From: Hyphomicrobiaceae bacterium
Lineage (GTDB): Bacteria > Pseudomonadota > Alphaproteobacteria > Rhizobiales > MH13
Assembly: GCA_020442235.1 (NCBI GenBank)
Contig: JAGRKQ010000105.1
Coordinates: forward strand, 9,051 to 14,350
DNA: 5,300 bases
Direction: 5' to 3'
The position numbers and the translations under genes are program-made. The notes below the pieces were generated by a model that did no database searches, was not told the origin of the DNA, and worked only from the letters and a program-made list of their open reading frames with translations. Below are positions 1 to 5,300 of the stretch, one piece after another (the first letter of the stretch is position 1; the number at the start of each line of letters is the position of its first letter).

Positions 1-152
<152 letters not shown>

Positions 153-157
153 TCAGC

Positions 158-1672
158 CTAAAACCGATCCGGGAAAAGGTCGGCCATTGTCTGGCGCACG
201 TCAATCAGCGCCTCATGGGCGAGCGCGCGCCGCAGCGCCGCCTCGACACGCGGCAGATGGGCGAGATAGCGCGGCTTGCCGTCACGTTTGTTAAGTCGGC
301 AAAATATCCCGAGAATCTTGGTCGAACGCTGGGCGCTCATGATTGCATAGGCCTCGGCAAAAGCGTCCTTGTCGAAGCCTCTTGCGCCGGTTGCGCGCGC
401 GTTTTTTCGGCGTGCATCGGCATAGGCATCAAGAATGGCGCCGCGCAGCGTCTCGGGAACGTCGACGCGTGCATCCTCGGCGAGCGAGGCAAGATCATAG
501 GCCGAGGGGCCGATCACCGCATCCTGATGGTCGATGAAGGCGGCGCGGCGATGACCGCTTTCCTGATCCAGCCAGAGGATGTTGGGCGAATGCACGTCGC
601 GTAAGACAAGCGACGGTTCTGCACGGTCGAGCCGCCCGAGCGCGGCCTCCCAGGCGGCGAAGAAGGCCGCGCGCTCCCGGGCGCTGAACGGCCGGTCATG
701 ATGCGGGCCATACCAGTCGGGCAGAAGCGACAGCTCGATCTCCAGCGCACCGCGATCATAGGCGGGGAAGCGGTAGGTTCCATGCCCGGAAACGGAAACC
801 TCCGCCGGCGGCGGCGCGCCATGAAACGCGGCCAGGGCGCGCGCGGCTTCGACATAGCGTTCGGCGATCGGGACGCCGGCATCGTCGAGAATGCCTTCCG
901 GCCCGAGATCGTCGAGAAGCAGCAGCCCTTCGGCAAGATCCTGGCCAAGGACGCGCGGCGCGGAAAGCCCCGCATCGTGCAGGACCCGGGTAACGGCCAC
1001 GAAGGGCATGACCTCCTCGGCAAGATGGGCGATGCGGCTGTAGGGCAGGCCGTCCTTCACCGGCGGGCCGTCGGGCTGGCGCGGTGCATCCATCAGGATC
1101 AGCGGCGTTCTTTCCGCTGTGGTGATGCGCTCGTAACGCCGGCTGGAGGCATCTGCGGCCATCGGAACGCGCCGGCAGTCCCCTTCGGTGCGCCAGTTAT
1201 TGAGCCGGCTTCTGATCAGTCTGCTGCGACGCCAGCGGCCAAGGGCATCATCGCTGCCGGCTAGTGTGATGTCGCGCTCTGCTTCGCCGGCAAAGAAAAG
1301 GCTGACGACGAGATCGGCCGTGCCGATCCGGCCTTCCGCCCGCTCCGCCCATTCGACGAGAAGGATGCGATCCTCTTCCGCATCGAGGCCAAGCTCCTCC
1401 ACCTCGTCGGCCGATCCGAGCCGATAGAGATCGCTGTGAAGGATGCTGCGGCCGAGAAGCCGGTAGGGCTGCACGAGCGTATAGGTGGGGCTGGGGACCT
1501 CCAGTGCGTCGTCCCCGGCGAAGGTGCGCAGGATCGCGCGCGCCAGCGTGGTCTTGCCCGCCCCCATCGGCCCGTCAAGGAAGACGGTGTCGCCGGGGCG
1601 CAAGGCCAGCGCCAGATCGGCGCCGAAAGCGGCCATACCATCCGCCGGGACGCGCAGGATCTCAGCCGACAT
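158..1672 (-). CDS. tsaE: Bifunctional TsaE (tRNA t6A ATPase) / AmgK-like aminoglycoside-phosphotransferase-fold sugar kinase
   Basis: This 504-residue fusion has two complete domains. Residues 1-~145 are TsaE, the ATPase that drives the TsaB-TsaD complex making threonylcarbamoyl-adenosine at position 37 of ANN-decoding tRNAs. The Walker A loop GPMGAGKTT is at 34-42, the VPSPTYTLVQ switch motif at 59-68, HSDLYRL at 79-85 and VEWAER at 106-111. Residues ~165-504 are an APH/choline-kinase-fold phosphotransferase resembling AmgK, the anomeric kinase for MurNAc and GlcNAc. It shows ADASSRRYERI at 173-183, MDAP at 194-197, the LLLLDDLG hinge region at 250-257, the catalytic loop LRDVHSPN at 357-364 (Asp359, Asn364) and the metal-binding IDHQDAVIGPSAYDL at 380-394 (Asp381). 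An Arg-rich linker joins the domains. Standalone TsaE is about 150 residues and AmgK about 340, so both halves are full length. The start overlaps the end of divL by 11 bp and has only a weak GAG as Shine-Dalgarno, which suggests translational coupling. murU follows 26 bp downstream. The sugar substrate is inferred from motif resemblance and context. Confidence 0.93.
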   Translation of the reverse strand: MSAEILRVPADGMAAFGADLALALRPGDTVFLDGPMGAGKTTLARAILRTFAGDDALEVPSPTYTLVQPYRLLGRSILHSDLYRLGSADEVEELGLDAEEDRILLVEWAERAEGRIGTADLVVSLFFAGEAERDITLAGSDDALGRWRRSRLIRSRLNNWRTEGDCRRVPMAADASSRRYERITTAERTPLILMDAPRQPDGPPVKDGLPYSRIAHLAEEVMPFVAVTRVLHDAGLSAPRVLGQDLAEGLLLLDDLGPEGILDDAGVPIAERYVEAARALAAFHGAPPPAEVSVSGHGTYRFPAYDRGALEIELSLLPDWYGPHHDRPFSARERAAFFAAWEAALGRLDRAEPSLVLRDVHSPNILWLDQESGHRRAAFIDHQDAVIGPSAYDLASLAEDARVDVPETLRGAILDAYADARRKNARATGARGFDKDAFAEAYAIMSAQRSTKILGIFCRLNKRDGKPRYLAHLPRVEAALRRALAHEALIDVRQTMADLFPDRF

Positions 1673-4112
1673 GGGTCTCGATGGGCAGGGTCATGCGCGC
1701 GACCGTGCCGAAGCCCTTGCGGCTCCACAGCCGCAGGTTCCCGCCATGCAGCCGGACGAATTTCTGCGCCAGCGTCAGGCCGAGGCCGGGGCCCTGGCGC
1801 ACATTGCGATCGCTGGCGGTCTCGAACGGGTCGAGCACGCGGTCGAGTTCGCTCTGCGTCATGCCGATGCCGCGGTCGATGACGGAGATGCTGAGCGCGT
1901 CTTCACGCCCGCGCACGCGCACCTTCACCGTCGAGCCCACCTCGCTGGAATGCACCGCATTGGCGACGAGATTGTAGACGGCCTGGCGCAGGCGCTGCGG
2001 ATCGACCATGGCCGAACCGAGCCGGCCGGGCACGTCGATGTCGATGCTGATGTCCTTGTCTTCCAGCCGGTCGCGCAGCCCTTCGATGGCATCGAAGATC
2101 AGCCGGGAGATTTCGGTTTCAGCCAGATTGAGCGCCAGAACGCCGGCATCGATGGAGGCAAGGTCGAGGATGGAGTTGACCAGCGCCATCAGCGAGGCGC
2201 CGGCGGTGCGGATGTGGTCGAGATAATCGCGCTGGCGTTCGCTGAGATTGTCGGTCTCGCCGGCGGCGATCATGTCGGCGAAGCCGATGACCGAGGTCAA
2301 TGGCGAGCGCAGTTCGTAAGAGACGTGCTGGATGAAATTGGTCTTGATCTGGTTGGCTTCTTCCAGCCGGAGATTGGAAGCCTTGAGGTTTTCTGCCGCG
2401 CGCACCGTGTCGGTCACGTCGTGGAAGGAAACGAGCGTCGCCCCGTCGACCAGCGGCAGGGCGTTGAGGTCGATGACCCGCCGGTCCTTCAGCTCCAGCC
2501 GGTTGACGAAGCCGGTGCGCCCGCCGGTCAGCGAGCCGATGAAGCCGCGCAGCGGGCGCAGCGCCTCGGCCGTGACAAGGCTCGTCTGGCAGGCTTCGAG
2601 GATTTTGCCCACATGGGTGCCCGGTTCCAGAACGCCCGGCGCCAGCGCCCAGAGCGCGGCGAAGGCGGCGTTGGAGAGCTTCAGCTTGCCATCGGCGCCG
2701 AACACGGCAACGCCTTCGCGCAGGCCGTCCAGCGTGTCGCGCTGGTCCTTCAGAAGTGCGTTGACCTGCGAGGCGAGCGAAACGCGCTGGGTTTCGTTGT
2801 CGAAGATGAAGGTCGCGCCGCCACGCGCATGGCCGCGCCCGCGCACGGTGAGCGTGCGCCCGTCCGGCAGCCGCCACTTGGCGTCATAGGGCGTCCCATC
2901 TGTGAAGACGGCGCGAAACTCTTCGCGCAGCTTGGAGAAGTCGCAGTCTTCAGGCACCTGCCGGCGGGCGCGCAGATCGGCCAGAAGCGCCCCGCTGTCC
3001 GGCCGCGAGGAGAGCTTGCCCGGCTCGATCTGGAAAGTCTTGCGGAAGCCCGCATTGGCGTAGCGCAGCGTGCGATCGGAATCGAACACGATGGCGGCAG
3101 CGCTGAGGGCGTCCAGCGTGCGGTCCATGGCCTCGTCGGCGCTGCGCGCGCGCGCTTCCATCTGCGCCGTTTCCTCTGCATCCAGCGCCATGCCGATGGA
3201 GCCGCCGGGTGAGGCCGCATCGATGATGTCGCAGGCCCGCCGCCGCCCGGCAAAGATCACCGGAACACGGGCGCGGTAGACATCGCCTTCCAGCCGGTGT
3301 GCGGCGGCCGATGCGCGCTGGGGTGCTTCCAGAAGCTCGCTCTGGGCGGCAATCGCCTCTTGCGGGCTGGCTACTTCGACCGCACGCGCATAGGCGGCGT
3401 TGACCTGGACGAGCTGCCCGGTTTCGCCGCGCCGCCAGACCGGAACGTCGAGCGCGTCGATCAGCGTCGTCAGCGCCGCCGCTTCGTCTTCCAGCTTGCG
3501 CAGCCGGCTTTCGGTTTCGGCAAGGCGGGCGCGCTCGCCGGAAAGATCGCGCAGCCAGACAACGGTTTCACGCCCGATGGCGCGGCCGAAAGCGTTGAGA
3601 TAGCCGCCATCGGCCTTCTTGAGATCGAGATGAAAAGGTTCGCCATTGCTGCGCAGGCCCGCCAGCGCGCCTTCCAGCGCCGCGGCATCCTCGGCCGCCA
3701 GCCAATGACGGAAACGGGTGATCTCGTTCCTGTCGCGCGGCAGCGAGGCAACGGCGGAAAGATCGCCATGAATGTCCGGACGGCCCTTGCCGGCCGGGAA
3801 GACCAGCGCCACGGCATCGACCGCATCCAGGATGCCGGCAAGGCGCAGGGCCCGGTCGCTGGCACTGCGCAGCGCCTTGTCGGCGGCTTCGCTGCTGCGC
3901 GCCGCGTCGCCTCGGGCCCGGGCGAGCGCGATGAGCGCGCCGACGGCGCCAATGCTGAGGCCGGTCATCAGCAACAAGGTCAGGCCTTCGAGCGGTCCCA
4001 TGGCCGCGTCGAGCCCGTCCTCGGCCAGCGCCGTGACGGGCATCGCCGTCAGCGCGCTGGCGCCGAGCAGGATGCGCCGCAGCCGCCCGCCAAGATCTCT
4101 GTCCTGCCCCAT
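1662..4112 (-). CDS. divL: DivL-type cell-cycle sensor pseudo-histidine kinase (multi-PAS, Tyr at the phosphoacceptor site)
   Basis: This 816-residue membrane-anchored kinase-like protein resembles DivL, which in Caulobacter binds DivK~P and modulates the CckA-CtrA cell-cycle pathway. The N-terminus has a signal-like stretch (RRILLGASALTAMPVTALA, about 12-30) and a membrane segment at about 42-64. After that come a degenerate PAS-like region (~91-192), a short coiled coil (~191-224) and three PAS-like repeats (~216-314, ~324-442, ~456-570). The dimerisation helix starts near 586, and the ATPase domain covers ~699-812. The H-box reads HVSYELRSPLT at 596-606, so Tyr599 stands where SHELRTPL kinases have the phosphorylated His. 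The ATP-binding motifs look intact: N-box NLVANA at 714-719, DRGIGM at 746-751, DPFE at 761-764 and GPGLGLTLA at 774-782. I chose ATG at 4112 because GGAGGA lies 5 bases upstream (4118-4123). In-frame starts further up (ATG 4178, TTG 4190) lack such a site. The gene is the first of the apparent divL-tsaE-murU unit, downstream of the ahcY terminator. Confidence 0.9.
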   Translation of the reverse strand: MGQDRDLGGRLRRILLGASALTAMPVTALAEDGLDAAMGPLEGLTLLLMTGLSIGAVGALIALARARGDAARSSEAADKALRSASDRALRLAGILDAVDAVALVFPAGKGRPDIHGDLSAVASLPRDRNEITRFRHWLAAEDAAALEGALAGLRSNGEPFHLDLKKADGGYLNAFGRAIGRETVVWLRDLSGERARLAETESRLRKLEDEAAALTTLIDALDVPVWRRGETGQLVQVNAAYARAVEVASPQEAIAAQSELLEAPQRASAAAHRLEGDVYRARVPVIFAGRRRACDIIDAASPGGSIGMALDAEETAQMEARARSADEAMDRTLDALSAAAIVFDSDRTLRYANAGFRKTFQIEPGKLSSRPDSGALLADLRARRQVPEDCDFSKLREEFRAVFTDGTPYDAKWRLPDGRTLTVRGRGHARGGATFIFDNETQRVSLASQVNALLKDQRDTLDGLREGVAVFGADGKLKLSNAAFAALWALAPGVLEPGTHVGKILEACQTSLVTAEALRPLRGFIGSLTGGRTGFVNRLELKDRRVIDLNALPLVDGATLVSFHDVTDTVRAAENLKASNLRLEEANQIKTNFIQHVSYELRSPLTSVIGFADMIAAGETDNLSERQRDYLDHIRTAGASLMALVNSILDLASIDAGVLALNLAETEISRLIFDAIEGLRDRLEDKDISIDIDVPGRLGSAMVDPQRLRQAVYNLVANAVHSSEVGSTVKVRVRGREDALSISVIDRGIGMTQSELDRVLDPFETASDRNVRQGPGLGLTLAQKFVRLHGGNLRLWSRKGFGTVARMTLPIETHVG

Positions 4113-4117
4113 CTTCT

Positions 4118-4123
4118 TCCTCC
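4118..4123 (-). promoter_or_regulatory. Shine-Dalgarno of divL that fixes its start
   Basis: On the minus strand this reads GGAGGA, five bases ahead of the ATG at 4112. It is the strongest ribosome-binding site in the window and decides the start against in-frame ATG 4178 and TTG 4190, which would add 22 or 26 residues. The extra residues (rich in Gly and Arg) would also sit in front of the signal-like N-terminus and look like translated leader. Confidence 0.85.
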
Positions 4124-4288
4124 GGTCGGCGGACAGAATCCGTCCCCGCAACCGCAAGAAGCCCCCAGTGTGAGCCATCCCGGTCCCCAACCGCCCAAAC
4201 GACGCGGGCGTTCATCACAAACCTTGCCGAATCGCTTTCACGATACAGGCTGGCGGACTCCGCTGTGGAGTGAACGGAAGGGAAACAG

Positions 4289-4321
4289 GGCGATTTCGCC
4301 GCATGCGCAGGACTGCGCATG
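4289..4321. repeat. Two abutting inverted repeats upstream of divL
   Basis: The first dyad is GGCGA-TT-TCGCC at 4289-4300. One base further on is a perfect 9-bp inverted repeat with a 2-bp centre, CATGCGCAG-GA-CTGCGCATG, at 4302-4321. The 2-nt centre is too short for a good RNA hairpin loop, so a DNA-binding site for a dimeric protein fits better than a terminator. The pair lies about 180-210 bp upstream of the divL ATG. The binding protein is unknown. Confidence 0.55.
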
Positions 4322-4395
4322 GGGGGACACGAATCCGGCTAAATGGCAGGTTGTTCCCGAAATCGGTTTCGTTTGCCGGCTATTGGTTTGAAATG

Positions 4396-4421
4396 AAAAA
4401 GGGACGCCGAAGCGTCCCTTT
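4396..4421 (-). terminator. Rho-independent terminator of ahcY
   Basis: On the minus strand a perfect 10-bp stem (AAAGGGACGC pairing with GCGTCCCTTT, 4421-4412 with 4407-4398) closes on a TTCG tetraloop flanked by C and G, an exceptionally stable UUCG loop. It runs straight into five T's at 4400-4396. It begins 23 bases after the ahcY stop codon, so it should end ahcY transcription and separate it from divL. Confidence 0.92.
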
Positions 4422-4444
4422 CATTCTTGCGAAGCTTTGGCCGC

Positions 4445-5300
4445 TCAGTAGCGGTAGGCGTCGGACTTGAACGGGCCGGTCTGCGACACGCCGATATAGT
4501 CCGCCTGGTCCTGGGTGAGCCGGGTCAGCGCCGCGCCGAGCTTGTCGAGATGCAGGGCCGCGACCTTTTCGTCGAGATGCTTGGGCAGCACATAGACCTT
4601 GTTCTCGTAGGAATCGCCGCGCGTCCAAAGCTCGATCTGCGCCAGCGTCTGGTTGGAGAAGGAGGCGCTCATGACGAAGGACGGGTGACCGGTGGCGTTG
4701 CCGAGGTTCACAAGCCGCCCTTCCGACAGAAGGATCATGCGCTTGCCATCGGGGAACTCGATCAGGTCGACCTGCGGCTTCACGTTCCGCCACTTGAAGT
4801 TCTTCAGGCCGGCAACTTCGATCTCGTTGTCGAAATGGCCGATGTTGCAGACGATCGCCATGTCCTTCAGCTGGCGCATGTCGTCGACGGTGACGACGTC
4901 GCGGTTGCCGGTGGCGGTGACGACGATGTCGACACGCGCGGCGGCATCCTTCAGCGTCACGACCTCGAAGCCGTCCATGGCCGCCTGAAGCGCGCAGATC
5001 GGATCGATCTCGGTGACGAGGACGCGTGCCCCGGCGCCGGCCAGCGACTGCGCCGAGCCCTTGCCGACATCGCCATAGCCGCACACCAGCGCGACCTTGC
5101 CGGCGAGCATCACATCGGTGCCGCGGCGGATGGCATCGACGAGGCTCTCGCGGCAGCCATACTTGTTGTCGAACTTCGCCTCAGTGACGCTGTCATTGAC
5201 GTTGATCGCCGGGAAGGGCAGTTGGCCGCGCTGCTGCATCTGATAGAGACGAATGACGCCGGTGGTGGTCTCTTCCGAGACACCCTTGATCGCGGCCTTC
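4445..5300 (-). CDS. ahcY: Adenosylhomocysteinase (S-adenosyl-L-homocysteine hydrolase), C-terminal 284 residues; N-terminus beyond right edge
   Basis: AhcY reversibly splits S-adenosylhomocysteine into adenosine and homocysteine using tightly bound NAD, clearing the inhibitory by-product of SAM-dependent methylation. It is a soluble cytoplasmic enzyme, usually a tetramer. Reading in from the edge, the protein starts within [12 protein letters not shown], then has the catalytic segment [20 protein letters not shown] (codons about 5203-5144, with the conserved Cys at 5153-5155). The Rossmann NAD loop GYGDVG is at 5063-5080. [14 protein letters not shown], a signature of the family, comes later, and the C-terminus [10 protein letters not shown] keeps the Lys and Tyr that reach into the neighbouring subunit's NAD site. 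The alphaproteobacterial form is about 466 residues, so roughly 180 N-terminal residues are missing because of the window edge, not because of damage. The gene ends in TGA and is followed by a strong terminator. A start at the internal Met at 5239 is wrong, because conserved sequence continues upstream to the edge. Confidence 0.98.
   Translation of the reverse strand, partial: KAAIKGVSEETTTGVIRLYQMQQRGQLPFPAINVNDSVTEAKFDNKYGCRESLVDAIRRGTDVMLAGKVALVCGYGDVGKGSAQSLAGAGARVLVTEIDPICALQAAMDGFEVVTLKDAAARVDIVVTATGNRDVVTVDDMRQLKDMAIVCNIGHFDNEIEVAGLKNFKWRNVKPQVDLIEFPDGKRMILLSEGRLVNLGNATGHPSFVMSASFSNQTLAQIELWTRGDSYENKVYVLPKHLDEKVAALHLDKLGAALTRLTQDQADYIGVSQTGPFKSDAYRY

Larger units (their letters stand above)
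4113..4395 (-). promoter_or_regulatory. Non-coding leader and presumed promoter region of divL
   Basis: This stretch lies between the ahcY terminator and the divL start and shows no convincing gene on either strand. It should hold the promoter for the divL unit, since the upstream gene is closed off by an intrinsic terminator. I could not identify a clear -35/-10 pair. No TTAA-N7-TTAA CtrA box is present. Four GANTC sites fall inside it, at 4136, 4229, 4256 and 4331. Several short dyads are also present: 4253-4263 (GCGGA-C-TCCGC), 4289-4300, 4302-4321 and 4357-4371. Regulation by methylation or by a dimeric repressor/activator is an inference from these patterns only. Confidence 0.6.

Noticed and set aside
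158..1672. An aminoglycoside-resistance gene
   Set aside because: The APH fold is real, but the catalytic loop DVHSPN, the MDAP motif and the TsaE/MurU neighbours fit the AmgK sugar-kinase group, not an antibiotic phosphotransferase. There is no mobile-element context.
1485..3212. A 575-codon open frame on the plus strand, opposite divL and the start of tsaE
   Set aside because: It is antisense to a well-supported kinase gene in a GC-rich genome, where such frames are common. Its translation has no recognisable motif and is biased in Arg, Ala, Gly and Glu/Gln, as expected from reverse reading.
4113..4190. An N-terminal extension of divL from TTG 4190 or ATG 4178
   Set aside because: The frame is open, but the GGAGGA at 4118-4123 points to ATG 4112. 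The extra 22-26 residues would precede a signal-like N-terminus without adding any recognisable element.
3568..4320. A 250-codon minus-strand frame starting in the divL leader
   Set aside because: It overlaps divL in another frame, has an Arg/Ala-rich composition with no motif, and competes with the divL start that has a strong Shine-Dalgarno.
3297..4391. A 364-codon plus-strand frame running across the divL N-terminus and the leader
   Set aside because: Most of it is the reverse of divL codons, and it ends just before the ahcY terminator. I see no family motif or clear ribosome-binding site, so it is a shadow frame.
4113..4395. A CtrA binding site (TTAA-N7-TTAA) upstream of divL
   Set aside because: This was searched for because divL is a cell-cycle gene. 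No TTAA occurs in the leader, so direct CtrA control by the canonical box is not supported here.

Overview
The window is GC-rich DNA with the coding style of an alphaproteobacterium, most likely Hyphomicrobiales (Rhizobiales). The assignment rests on a DivL-type pseudo-histidine kinase (tyrosine at the phosphoacceptor position), on a fused TsaE/sugar-kinase protein of a type known from rhizobia and relatives, and on the gene order ahcY - divL - tsaE/amgK - murU, which as I recall it matches the Sinorhizobium/Brucella-type arrangement. Genus cannot be given from this stretch.

All four genes lie on the minus strand, so the window reads right to left. At the right edge (4445-5300) is the C-terminal 284 residues of S-adenosylhomocysteine hydrolase (ahcY). 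It is followed by a strong intrinsic terminator (4396-4421) with a 10-bp stem and a UUCG loop. Next comes a 332-bp non-coding stretch (4113-4444), the only sizeable one here, which holds the presumed promoter region of the next gene. It has four GANTC (CcrM-type methylation) sites and several short inverted repeats. divL (1662-4112) follows, starting at an ATG with a near-perfect Shine-Dalgarno. Its last 11 bases overlap the start of the tsaE-amgK fusion gene (158-1672). After a 26-bp gap comes the 5' end of a sugar-1-phosphate nucleotidyltransferase gene, probably murU (1-131), which runs off the left edge.

The last three genes look like one transcription unit. It would link a cell-cycle signalling protein (DivL, which in Caulobacter acts with DivK and CckA to control CtrA), a tRNA t6A-modification ATPase (TsaE), and the AmgK-MurU route that recycles N-acetylmuramic acid to UDP-MurNAc. 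No mobile element, CRISPR array, tRNA or rRNA was seen. The genes are recognisable families, so I do not claim an undescribed system. The most interesting points are the Tyr-for-His swap in the kinase, the TsaE-AmgK fusion, and the GANTC- and dyad-rich leader of divL.
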